From Dehalococcoidales bacterium (GTDB lineage Bacteria > Chloroflexota > Dehalococcoidia > Dehalococcoidales > Fen-1064): a DNA stretch of 15,186 nucleotides. Below the pieces are notes generated by a model that saw nothing but the letters and a program-made list of their open reading frames with translations, was not told the DNA's origin and searched no databases. The stretch spans positions 1 to 15,186 of the forward strand of contig JAQTPO010000031.1 in the NCBI GenBank assembly GCA_028712845.1, given 5' to 3'. The translations under genes were made by a program, and so were the position numbers. Of this stretch, positions 1 through 6,269 are shown piece after piece; position 1 is the first letter of the stretch, and each line of letters opens with the position of its first letter.

Positions 1-348
1 GGCGCTGAACTGGTATCTCTGCATCTCATGGAATCGCCAGTGTTGAACAATCTTATCACCGGGTATCCTGTAACTGGCTCCAACGCGGTAGACAAGGTGA
101 GCTACGATAACAATAACCAGCGTGTCTACATCAACAAAACGCAGTATTTTGAGAGCGTGCCGCCAGAGGTCTGGAACTTCCAAATCGGTGGTTATCAGGT
201 AGCCGAGAAATGGCTTAAGGACCGTAAGGGTAGGACGCTTACCTATGATGAGCTTACACATTATCAGAAGATAATAGTGGCATTGAAGGAAACCATGCGG
301 CTGATGGAAGAAATCGACGAATTGATACCTAGGTGGCCATTGGAGTAA
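1..348 (+). CDS. Type ISP restriction-modification enzyme, C-terminal end (5' end outside window)
   Basis: The frame is open from the first base, so this is the 3' end of a larger gene; the ATG at 28 is internal. The visible 115 residues read GAELVSLHLMES..., then a VYINKTQYFESVPPEVWNF stretch, IGGYQVAEKWLKDRKGR, LTYDELTHYQKI and VALKETMRLMEEIDELIP. This order is the hallmark of the C-terminal target-recognition domain of single-chain type ISP enzymes (LlaBIII-like), which carry nuclease, translocase, methyltransferase and specificity modules on one polypeptide. The fragment would therefore help set the DNA sequence recognised by a phage-defence enzyme. Its stop codon overlaps a GGAG that can serve as the ribosome-binding site of the next gene, which suggests translational coupling. 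Family assignment is from motif recall. The catalytic parts lie outside the window, so activity cannot be judged. Confidence 0.8.
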   Translation, partial: GAELVSLHLMESPVLNNLITGYPVTGSNAVDKVSYDNNNQRVYINKTQYFESVPPEVWNFQIGGYQVAEKWLKDRKGRTLTYDELTHYQKIIVALKETMRLMEEIDELIPRWPLE

Positions 349-356
349 AGACGAAG

Positions 357-1016
357 ATGTCATTATGGGGAACCAGGGAAAGTGCTCTCACCGCTGCCGA
401 GTCGACGCTACAAGCTGAATCAGTGGTAATTTATCAAGGGTTTTCCTTGCTCAATGAAATGCTTGTTGTTTTTCAGTCGGAAGATACAGCATTTTATAGA
501 ATTACCGGACTCACGCTAGTTAAAGCCCGCAATATTGCGCAAGGTCTATTTAGTCTGTCGCTGGATGGCCTTGCACAAGAGGCGGGAGCTCTATTACGTC
601 CTTTGATTGAATGTATTGAGCTTTTAACGTACCTTCGTGAGGACCCTCAAAGAGTAGATGAGGTACTGGAGGAAAGATTACCCTCAGCGGGAGAAATAGC
701 CAAGCGTATTCAAGGGAAGCTTCAGAAATTACGCAGTTATCTAAACAAACATGCCTCCCATTTCTCTTTTGCGCCGGAATCTCTATCTCATTTCATTGAT
801 TTCAAGTCAGGAAATTGGAATACGACTCAGCGCTTTAATGAAAGCGTGCTCAGACAAAACATGACAACGCTATTTGCTTTCCAAGTTCAGCTGTTATTTG
901 TGGCGGCAAATTGCTTAGCTTCTAACGAACTATTAACGGATTCTTTGGAAGGGCGTCTAAATGAGTTTAAGGAAAAGGGGTATAAACTTTTTACAGGCGT
1001 GCCAAACGAAGGATAG
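357..1016 (+). CDS. Helical hypothetical protein, DUF5677-like
   Basis: This 219-residue, mostly alpha-helical protein has no signal peptide and no clear membrane segment. A central stretch (GLTLVKARNIAQGLFSLSLD, then EAGALLRPLIECIELLTYL, roughly residues 50-90) resembles the pattern of DUF5677-type proteins, where ARxI, EAxxLLR and LIE positions lie on long helices; this is a recalled similarity and not certain. I chose the ATG at 357 because a GGAG lies 11 bases upstream, over the stop of the restriction gene. A GTG at 333 would overlap that gene by 16 bases and has no ribosome-binding site. Its position right behind a restriction-modification gene suggests an accessory defence or cargo cassette. 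No catalytic motif is visible and the function is unknown. Confidence 0.65.
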   Translation: MSLWGTRESALTAAESTLQAESVVIYQGFSLLNEMLVVFQSEDTAFYRITGLTLVKARNIAQGLFSLSLDGLAQEAGALLRPLIECIELLTYLREDPQRVDEVLEERLPSAGEIAKRIQGKLQKLRSYLNKHASHFSFAPESLSHFIDFKSGNWNTTQRFNESVLRQNMTTLFAFQVQLLFVAANCLASNELLTDSLEGRLNEFKEKGYKLFTGVPNEG

Positions 1017-1033
1017 CGGAGCTATTTGAGGTC

Positions 1034-1078
1034 ATGGAAGAAATAAAGGAATTGATATATAGGTGTTCTGTGAAGTAG
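1034..1078 (+). repeat. Degenerate copy of the restriction gene's last 15 codons
   Basis: These 45 bases align without gaps to 304-348, the final codons and stop of the type ISP gene, with 34 of 45 identical positions by hand count. Both encode MEEI-x-ELI-x-R followed by four or five residues and a stop (TAA versus TAG) at the same place. The reading frame continues upstream as RIAELFEV, which keeps the helical character of the restriction gene's tail, but no full gene precedes it. The copy ends just before the start of the second cassette gene, as the original does for the first. Confidence 0.7.
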
Positions 1079-1089
1079 GACTAAAAAGT

Positions 1090-1509
1090 ATGTGGGACAC
1101 TGTAGCTAATGTTTTCTTAAACATATACTCCAGGTGGGCGGATAGACCAGTTGTATCCGTAGATGTGAAGCGTCTACAATATGACCTTATTCGTAATGAA
1201 CCTGATAGTGTATTAGTGGTCATTACTCCTTATCCAAGTCGGTACTACGCTGAAATTGGGTTTTCGCACCGTGGGAAGGCGACAACAATAAAAAACGTGA
1301 TGCTCATCATTGACAGTAAGATAGAGGCAACCGGATTTACCCCTCTAAAATTGGAGCATGGCGACTACCACGAAGAAACTCTGAGTTTCCCGGTAAGTGA
1401 GAATTCCGCAGTTAAAGAAGGAACTTTTGAAATCCAAGCTATTGACGGCTTTAATAAGGTCTATAAATGCCGAGGGCATTTCCCTATTCAAACGCAAACT
1501 CAGCCCTGA
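1090..1509 (+). CDS. Hypothetical protein, second cassette gene
   Basis: The protein of 139 residues begins MWDTVANVFLN. It has a short N-terminal helix of about 20 residues, then a beta-rich body with alternating hydrophobic strands (SVLVVITPYP, NVMLIIDSKI, GTFEIQAIDG) that suggests a small Ig-like or beta-sandwich fold. No catalytic motif, signal peptide or membrane segment is evident, and I do not recognise the family. The ATG at 1090 was chosen because an AGGA lies 9 bases upstream, over the stop of the degenerate restriction-gene tail. A GTG at 1063 extends the frame but lacks a binding site. It stands in the same position relative to a restriction-gene tail as the preceding gene, so it is probably island cargo. 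Confidence 0.6.
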   Translation: MWDTVANVFLNIYSRWADRPVVSVDVKRLQYDLIRNEPDSVLVVITPYPSRYYAEIGFSHRGKATTIKNVMLIIDSKIEATGFTPLKLEHGDYHEETLSFPVSENSAVKEGTFEIQAIDGFNKVYKCRGHFPIQTQTQP

Positions 1510-1593
1510 AGGTTCTATATATTGAACTACTTGGGCTACCAAACCCTCACTTTCGTATCTAAATTCCCTATTTTTAATTTACAATAACTAGAC

Positions 1594-1613
1594 TTTGCTA
1601 CCATTTTGCTACC
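1594..1613. repeat. Tandem TTTGCTACC repeat, 11-bp period
   Basis: Two copies of TTTGCTACC start 11 bases apart, about one helical turn, so a protein could bind both on one DNA face. They lie between island cargo and a tRNA-like sequence, with a tyrosine recombinase remnant nearby. Arm-type integrase binding sites often look like this, but that role is inference. Confidence 0.4.
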
Positions 1614-1668
1614 CAATATATTACAATTCGCTTTATATAATTTATTTCTAAGTAAATAGAGTGTTTGA

Positions 1669-1783
1669 TGGAGCGAGTGGGAATCGAACCCCCCGGCGCG
1701 ATCCCGTATTATCAACAGCTCTATCATAGCTACACCTCTTACTTCCTTCCAACTGTGGAAACTTACGTTCTCCAAACCGCTCC
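1669..1783 (-). other. tRNA-like sequence, probably degenerate
   Basis: On the minus strand the 3' part reads GGGTTCGATTCCCAC, a classical T-arm loop, followed by TCGCTCC-A. A GGAGCGG at the other end (1777-1783) pairs with it to give a 7-bp acceptor stem with one G-T pair. Only four of five T-stem pairs form, no normal anticodon arm is evident, and the span of 115 bases is too long for a standard tRNA, including tRNA-Sec. A GTAGCTATGATAGAGC segment resembles a D-arm but sits in the middle. This looks like a tRNA rebuilt or broken by integration events, possibly an old attachment site. The 3' end faces the restriction island, the usual side for elements integrating at tRNA 3' ends. Confidence 0.35.
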
Positions 1784-2077
1784 ATCCGCGCCGTCTCCAC
1801 CATTAGACATATTGCAAATACAATTGCTCTCATCAAATCACTCTCCTTGATAATTCTTATAATACTTTTAAACGAAGCTATTAGCGATAAACTAATAACA
1901 GCGTTTAATACTAATTGGAACGACCAAGTAGAACAAAAGATTCCAGCCGAAAGAACGAAATGTATACTAAAATAGCAGCCTAAATATGGGCAACTCCTTT
2001 CCTAATATTCACAAAAACATTATTATTCAATCATATAGATAAATCAAATTATTAAAACATAAAATCCATCACTAGAT

Positions 2078-2179
2078 TCAGATCTTGTTTTCATGAAAGA
2101 TTTCTAATTTTTTATTTATCACTTCATCAAACCTTTTTGCAGCAGCCTCTTGAAGACCAGGTGCAACATGGCTATAAAT
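2078..2179 (-). pseudogene. Tyrosine recombinase (phage integrase), C-terminal remnant
   Basis: The minus strand encodes 33 codons reading IYSHVAPGLQEAAAKRF-DEVINKKLEIF and ending in TGA at 2078-2080. The YSHV followed by PGxQEAAAxRxD is the standard C-terminal end of tyrosine recombinases, where the Tyr is the DNA-cleaving nucleophile. Everything upstream of that tyrosine, including the Arg-His-Arg active-site residues and the DNA-binding domains, is missing. The break coincides with the edge of the palindromic element at 2180. The fragment is non-functional but shows that this region once carried an integrating element. It was found only by translating between the longer frames. Confidence 0.8.
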
Positions 2180-2238
2180 GTAGGGTCGGGTTTCGAACCC
2201 GACCGCCGGGCGGGCAGGTTTCAAAAACCTGCCCCTAC
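2180..2238. repeat. 59-bp double-hairpin palindromic element
   Basis: Outer 6-bp inverted ends GTAGGG (2180-2185) and CCCTAC (2233-2238) enclose two strong hairpins. The first, at 2184-2204, has a 9-bp stem with a TCG loop. The second, at 2212-2234, has a 10-bp stem with a CAA loop. A GC-rich GCCGGGC joins them. The form matches small non-autonomous repeats of the REP/MITE type that are common in environmental Chloroflexota; that recall is not verified. One end cuts the integrase remnant and the other lies 4 bases from the stop of the antitoxin-type gene. Confidence 0.75.
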
Positions 2239-2242
2239 GAAG

Positions 2243-2470
2243 TTACGAAATTATTTCATTCAGTCCTTCTTCCTCCATAGCTCTTTCAAACTCCGGGTCG
2301 AGTTTAGCACACTCTCTCGAAAGTCTACTATGTTTCATGCGGGCGAGTTTCTCGCTGACGGCTTTCTGAATCGCCTGACTGCGATTTTGGAAGACCTGCT
2401 TGCTGACCAGCCTGTCCATCTCAGTGATGTATTTTTTGTCCAGTGTAATTGCTATCTTTTCTTTGCCCAT
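2243..2470 (-). CDS. Ribbon-helix-helix (CopG/ParD-type) antitoxin-like regulator, no toxin visible
   Basis: This 75-residue protein starts KEKIAITLDKKYITEMDRLV and continues with QNRSQAIQKAVSEKLARM. That is a beta strand followed by two helices with the NRSxAI turn typical of ribbon-helix-helix DNA-binding domains (residues about 4-45). The tail (residues 50-75, LDPEFERAMEEEGLNEI) is acidic and helical, as in antitoxins that wrap around MazF- or RelE-type toxins. A good AAAGGA ribosome-binding site precedes the ATG. The space downstream, where a toxin gene would normally overlap or follow, is occupied by a palindromic element and a broken integrase, so the toxin appears lost and the antitoxin tail may be slightly shortened. 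It may still act as a DNA-binding repressor on its own promoter. Confidence 0.75.
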   Translation of the reverse strand: MGKEKIAITLDKKYITEMDRLVSKQVFQNRSQAIQKAVSEKLARMKHSRLSRECAKLDPEFERAMEEEGLNEIIS

Positions 2471-2491
2471 TCTACGGTTCCTTTATAGTAG

Positions 2492-2507
2492 GGTATTACA
2501 TATTACC
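2492..2507. promoter_or_regulatory. Palindromic operator candidate of the ribbon-helix-helix gene
   Basis: The 16-base imperfect palindrome GGTATTACATATTACC (12 of 16 positions symmetric) lies 22 bases upstream of the start codon. Ribbon-helix-helix antitoxins usually repress their own promoter through such sites, so autoregulation is likely but inferred. A nested-palindrome element begins 3 bases further upstream. Confidence 0.4.
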
Positions 2508-2509
2508 GT

Positions 2510-2634
2510 ACCATTGCGAGGTTACCCTTCGGTTTTACTCAGGGTAAACTCCGTACCCGAAGCAATCTCGCTTGTGCGTAAAGCCGTTGTCTCCAAGAGA
2601 TTGCCACGCCCGCCTTCGGCGGACTCGCAATGGT
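2510..2634. repeat. 125-bp nested-palindrome (MITE-like) element
   Basis: Perfect 11-bp inverted ends ACCATTGCGAG (2510-2520) and CTCGCAATGGT (2624-2634) enclose three further inverted pairs. TTACCCT/AGGGTAA pairs 2522-2528 with 2541-2547. GCAATCTC/GAGATTGC pairs 2562-2569 with 2597-2604. A CCGCC-TTCG-GCGG hairpin lies near 2610-2622. The element has no coding potential. Its CATTGCGAG...CTCGCAATG ends match a style of short repeat I recall from Dehalococcoidia and other environmental genomes. It sits between the 3' end of uvrC and the promoter of the antitoxin-like gene. Confidence 0.75.
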
Positions 2635-2692
2635 TATCCTTCTTTCTTTTTATTAACAACCATAAGCAAACAGAACCTAATGGTATCATTCT

Positions 2693-4531
2693 CTACTCTA
2701 AATGCTCCTTCAGCCTTTCTGCCAGATTCGGCGTCATCCCCTTTATGTCCATCAGTTCTGCCGCTGAGGCATTTTTAATGCCCTTCACTGTGCCGAATTG
2801 TTTTAACAGGGCGCGCTTACGTTTGGGACCGATGCCGGGAATATTATCGAGCGACGAGGTAAAGGTCTTTTTCTTATGCACCTTAGTAAAATAGGCAACG
2901 GCAAAACGGTGGGCTTCGTCACGGACACGCTGGAGCAACTGAAGCCCCGGCGAATTGCGCGGCAGGATGATATGAGTTTTACGTCCGGGGAGGAAAATCT
3001 CCTCGTTTTCTTTTGCTAAACTGGCAGCCGGTATTGCGCCGGCGCCAACTTCCTCCATTGCTGCACGTGCCATATTGAGTTGCCCTTTGCCGCCGTCAAT
3101 CAGCACCAGGTCGGGCAGAATACCCCAGCTTTCGGTAGCAGTTGTATCCATTTTTTCTGACGCTACCTGCTTGAAACGCCTGCGGAGGACTTCCTGTAAC
3201 ATCGCATAATCGTTGGCGGAGGGCACGGTTCTAATGCGGAAGCGGCGATAATGGGATGGTCTGGCTCTACCGTTTTCAAAGACGACCATACTGCCTACGG
3301 CTTCTTTCCCCTGTATATTGGAGATGTCATAGCCTTCCAAACGCGCCGGCAATTGCAGCAACCCGAGTTTTTCCTGTAATTCTTCCAGTGCGGATTCCAG
3401 TGCCGCAGGTGCTGCCAGTTGTTTCAGCTTCATTTGCTTCAATCCCTGCCCGGCATTTTCTGCGACAATCTGCACCAGTTGTTTTTTATTGCCTTTTCCC
3501 GGGACGGAAATATCGACAGCGCCGCCTCTTTTCTGCCTGAGCCACTCCCGGATAATATCCTTATCCTCGATGGGGTGCTGGAGTAACAGTCGTGGCGGGA
3601 TGTACGTGGCGGAATCATAGTATTGCTTCACGAAACTGGTCATAATCTGCTCTGGTTCTTCGGCATTGGCGCCGGTCAGGACAAAACTTTCACGCCCGAT
3701 GAGTTTGCTATCCCGGATAAAGAAAACCTGAACATAAGCCAAGTCTCTATCTGTGGCAAAAGCAATGACATCTTCTTCACCGCTAACTTTGGCGGCGATT
3801 TTCTGTCCGGCAACCACACTCTTGATTGCTTCAATCTGGTCGCGCAGGCGCGCCGCTCTTTCGAAATCCATTGCCTCTGCGGCGACTTTCATCTGTTGCT
3901 CGAGTTCACGAGCGACTTTTTCCTGCCTGCCTTCGAGGAATAGAATTATCTGTCTCATTGCCTCTTTGTATTCTTGTTGATTGACAGCGCCGATACAGGG
4001 CGCCATGCAATGTCCGAGGTGATACTTAAGACACGCTCTTTTATCTGCGCCGGTGATAGCCTTATTACAGGAGCGGAAGCGGAAAATACTCTCCAGCACT
4101 TTCAGAGTCTGCCGTACCGACCATGCATTGGTAAACGGTCCGAAGTAGCGGGCGCCATCGTTTTTTAAATATCGCGTGAAAGAGACTGCAGGCCAATCTT
4201 CATTCAGGTTAATTCTGATGTAAGGAAAGGTCTTGTCGTCCTTGAGGCGCACATTATAGTAAGGACGATACCGCTTGATGAGGTTATTTTCCAGAATGAG
4301 CGCTTCGTATTCGGAATTGGTGATGAAGAATTCCAGTTCATTGACTTCAGCAACTAACTGTCTGGTTTTGGGGGTAAGTTTTGAGGATGCCTGGAAATAG
4401 GAGCGTACCCGGTTACTCAGGTCAGATGCCTTGCCGACATAAATAATTTTCCCGGCGGCATCTTTCATCAGATAGACACCCGGGTTGGCGGGTAACTGTT
4501 TTAATTGTTCGTTTACCAGGTTGCCTGTCAC
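2693..4531 (-). CDS. uvrC: Excinuclease ABC subunit C (UvrC)
   Basis: UvrC makes both incisions around a DNA lesion that UvrA and UvrB have located. The 612-residue protein has every expected part. The GIY-YIG nuclease has GVY at 18-20, YVG at 31-33, R41 and the metal-binding E76. Four cysteines at 155, 167, 175 and 179 match the reported UvrC iron-sulfur cluster pattern. The UVR motif that binds UvrB lies near 207-240. The RNase H-like 5' nuclease has D402, D441, D479 and H541, matching the known D-D-D-H set. Two helix-hairpin-helix motifs lie at 563-610. The start is a GTG with a CCCGGAGA binding site 8 bases upstream. It follows rho by 33 bases on the same strand and is probably co-transcribed with it. 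It appears complete and functional. Confidence 0.97.
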   Translation of the reverse strand: MTGNLVNEQLKQLPANPGVYLMKDAAGKIIYVGKASDLSNRVRSYFQASSKLTPKTRQLVAEVNELEFFITNSEYEALILENNLIKRYRPYYNVRLKDDKTFPYIRINLNEDWPAVSFTRYLKNDGARYFGPFTNAWSVRQTLKVLESIFRFRSCNKAITGADKRACLKYHLGHCMAPCIGAVNQQEYKEAMRQIILFLEGRQEKVARELEQQMKVAAEAMDFERAARLRDQIEAIKSVVAGQKIAAKVSGEEDVIAFATDRDLAYVQVFFIRDSKLIGRESFVLTGANAEEPEQIMTSFVKQYYDSATYIPPRLLLQHPIEDKDIIREWLRQKRGGAVDISVPGKGNKKQLVQIVAENAGQGLKQMKLKQLAAPAALESALEELQEKLGLLQLPARLEGYDISNIQGKEAVGSMVVFENGRARPSHYRRFRIRTVPSANDYAMLQEVLRRRFKQVASEKMDTTATESWGILPDLVLIDGGKGQLNMARAAMEEVGAGAIPAASLAKENEEIFLPGRKTHIILPRNSPGLQLLQRVRDEAHRFAVAYFTKVHKKKTFTSSLDNIPGIGPKRKRALLKQFGTVKGIKNASAAELMDIKGMTPNLAERLKEHLE

Positions 4532-4564
4532 CGCTGTCTCCGGGAATGTTAAAAAACGGGAGAT

Positions 4565-5830
4565 TTAATCTACGTCTCTACTGAGATTCGCCAGAAACTC
4601 GGCATTGGTTTTCGCTTTGCGCAGCCTCTCCAGAACTCTTTCAGTGGCTTCAACGAAGTTAGCAGAGTCAGAAGAAATCATCGCCGCCATACGGCGTAAT
4701 AACCAGACCTGTTTCAATGTCTGTTCGTCCATCAGTAATTCCTCATGTCTGGTGCCGCTAAGTTCGATGTCAATGGCAGGATAGACGCGGCGCTGGGCGA
4801 GACGGCGGTCAAGGTGCACTTCCATATTGCCGGTGCCTTTGAACTCTTCATAGATGAGGTCGTCCATACGACTGCCTGTATCTACCAGACAGGTAGCCAG
4901 AATCGTGAGACTGCCGCCTTCGGCGGTGTTGCGGGCGGCGCCGAAGAAACGTTTTGCCGGGTGCAGTGCTGACGGGTCGATACCACCGGACAGCGTTCTG
5001 CCGCTGGAAGGCATTGCCAGATTATAAGCACGGGTGAGGCGGGTGATACCGTCCAGAAGAATAACCACATCCATCCCGCTTTCCACGATGCGCTTGGCTC
5101 TTTCCAGTGCCAGTTCTGCCACGCGGGTATGATTCTCCACCGGTTCATCGAAGGTGGCGGCAACTACCTCACCTTTGACGGAACGTCTCATATCCGTGAC
5201 CTCTTCAGGACGTTCGCCAATCAGACAGACCATCAGATGGATATCATTGTAATTCGTGCTGATAGCATTGGCGATGGATTTAAGTAATATTGTTTTACCG
5301 GCTTTAGGCGGTGAAACAACCAGTCCGCGCTGTCCGCGCCCGACCGGTGCAATAAGATTGAGAAGGCGGGTGGAAAGACTGTTACCGGGTATTTCCAGAT
5401 TAATGAGTCTGTCAGGATAAGTAGGAGTAAGGGAAGTGAAGTAGGGACGGCTCTTGGCAAGTTCTGCGTTGAGGTCATTAACGGCTTCTATTCTCAGTAA
5501 GCTGATGTATTTTTCGCCGGCGCGTGCTGGTCTTCCCTGTCCGGTCACTTTATCGCCGTTGCGCAGCCCGAAACGCCTGATTTGTGACTGAGAAACATAA
5601 ATGTCAGATTGGCTGGGGAGCAGGCTAATCTGTCTCAGGAATCCATAGCCATCTGTCATTATTTCCAGAATGCCGCTACAGAAGATATTGCCCTGCTGTT
5701 CGGCGTCTGCCTGTAACAGTCGCCTGATTAAGTCTGGCTTTTCCAGCCCTGAGCAATCAGGTAGTTCCATCTCCTTGATGATGTCCAGCAATTCTTCTTT
5801 AGTTTTGTTCTCTAATTGACTTATGTCCAT
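4565..5830 (-). CDS. rho: Transcription termination factor Rho
   Basis: Rho is a hexameric RNA translocase that ends transcription of untranslated RNA. This 421-residue protein has an N-terminal SAP-like helical domain (residues 5-40, [15 protein letters not shown]). A cold-shock RNA-binding domain follows, with [14 protein letters not shown] at 53-66 and the [15 protein letters not shown] segment near 76-90. The RecA-type ATPase has Walker A SPPKAGKT at 173-180, [10 protein letters not shown] at 205-214, Walker B VVILLD at 255-260, the secondary RNA-site segment [20 protein letters not shown] at 282-301, and the R-loop [10 protein letters not shown] at 331-340. Length and motifs are ordinary, without the long insertion seen in some high-GC bacteria. 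A GGGGGAGG binding site precedes the ATG. It lies downstream of pyrG and the transaldolase remnant on the same strand. Confidence 0.97.
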   Translation of the reverse strand: MDISQLENKTKEELLDIIKEMELPDCSGLEKPDLIRRLLQADAEQQGNIFCSGILEIMTDGYGFLRQISLLPSQSDIYVSQSQIRRFGLRNGDKVTGQGRPARAGEKYISLLRIEAVNDLNAELAKSRPYFTSLTPTYPDRLINLEIPGNSLSTRLLNLIAPVGRGQRGLVVSPPKAGKTILLKSIANAISTNYNDIHLMVCLIGERPEEVTDMRRSVKGEVVAATFDEPVENHTRVAELALERAKRIVESGMDVVILLDGITRLTRAYNLAMPSSGRTLSGGIDPSALHPAKRFFGAARNTAEGGSLTILATCLVDTGSRMDDLIYEEFKGTGNMEVHLDRRLAQRRVYPAIDIELSGTRHEELLMDEQTLKQVWLLRRMAAMISSDSANFVEATERVLERLRKAKTNAEFLANLSRDVD

Positions 5831-5939
5831 GTCCTGTCCTCCCCCGGAATTCCCGATATTCGTATAATTTATTAGTGAATCCTAATTGCGCTAAATCATT
5901 TTGATGACAATACAACCGCCTGCCTTTGAACAAAAGAGC

Positions 5940-5970
5940 AAAATCGCAGGCGCTCACAAAATGCGGTTTT
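5940..5970 (-). terminator. Possible hairpin terminator between the transaldolase remnant and rho
   Basis: AAAATCGCA (5940-5948) and TGCGGTTTT (5962-5970) can pair over nine positions, including one G-T pair, around a 13-base loop. Read on the minus strand, the stem ends in a T-rich run. It could separate pyrG transcription from rho, but the stem is weak and the call is tentative. Confidence 0.3.
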
Positions 5971-5999
5971 AGTGTCTTCTCAAGGCATCCCGTTATTCA

Positions 6000-6269
6000 T
6001 CACAAAGAAACAGATTTCCCGTAGTTAAGATAACGGCTGGTGCCAATATCAATAAGCGTATGGTTAGCCATCTGCAACAATACACTGTAAGGAACTGTAA
6101 CAATATGTACGACCGCTTTCGCAGCGGTAAGACAACTAATGGGGTGACGGATACCGGCGGCGATGACCGGAGTAGATAGGGTATATTGATTATATATGTC
6201 CATCATATTTTTTTCAACTGCAAGGTGATGCGTACCTAAATTGTGGTTATCATGTGCTTTCTCGGAATC
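6000..6269 (-). pseudogene. Transaldolase (TalC/fructose-6-phosphate aldolase-like), C-terminal remnant
   Basis: The fragment reads MMDIYNQYTLSTPVIAAGIRHP, then HIVTVPYSVLLQM, ANHTLIDIG and SRYL. This follows the C-terminal third of small transaldolases of about 215 residues (IF/IY..., TxxIxAAxIRHP, ...TxPxxVL, HPLTDxGIxxFL) almost position for position. The same frame is open upstream of its first ATG (6206) back to the end of pyrG, encoding AHDNHNLGTHHLAVEKN, also transaldolase-like. No start codon or binding site is there, and the catalytic lysine and the first barrel strands are missing. It is therefore a 5'-deleted pseudogene whose break falls at the pyrG stop codon. The intact enzyme would exchange dihydroxyacetone units in the pentose phosphate pathway. 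Confidence 0.8.

Larger units (their letters stand above)
1510..2077. other. AT-rich intergenic stretch with island debris
   Basis: No convincing protein gene lies here. The stretch holds a short tandem repeat (1594-1613) and a tRNA-like sequence on the minus strand (1669-1783). A good Shine-Dalgarno sequence with an ATG on the minus strand at 1834-1836 opens a 62-codon frame, but this runs straight into the tRNA-like sequence. From 1850 to 2077 the sequence is strongly AT-rich, with many stops in all frames and no structure I can name. Confidence 0.5.

Noticed and set aside
1669..1783. Possible tRNA-Sec, which would fit the selenoprotein
   Set aside because: The span is too long, there is no TCA anticodon in a loop, and the acceptor cannot be extended to 8 pairs.
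1648..1836. Minus-strand 62-codon frame with a good AAGGAGAG binding site
   Set aside because: It runs straight into the tRNA-like sequence, its second half has the composition of translated tRNA DNA, and no protein family is recognisable.
2180..2634. CRISPR-like repeats
   Set aside because: The repeats are inverted and nested, not regularly spaced direct repeats, and no cas gene is present.
2150..2894. Plus-strand frames opposite the antitoxin-like gene, the palindromic element and the end of uvrC
   Set aside because: They are shadows of minus-strand genes or run through palindromic repeats, with no binding sites or motifs.
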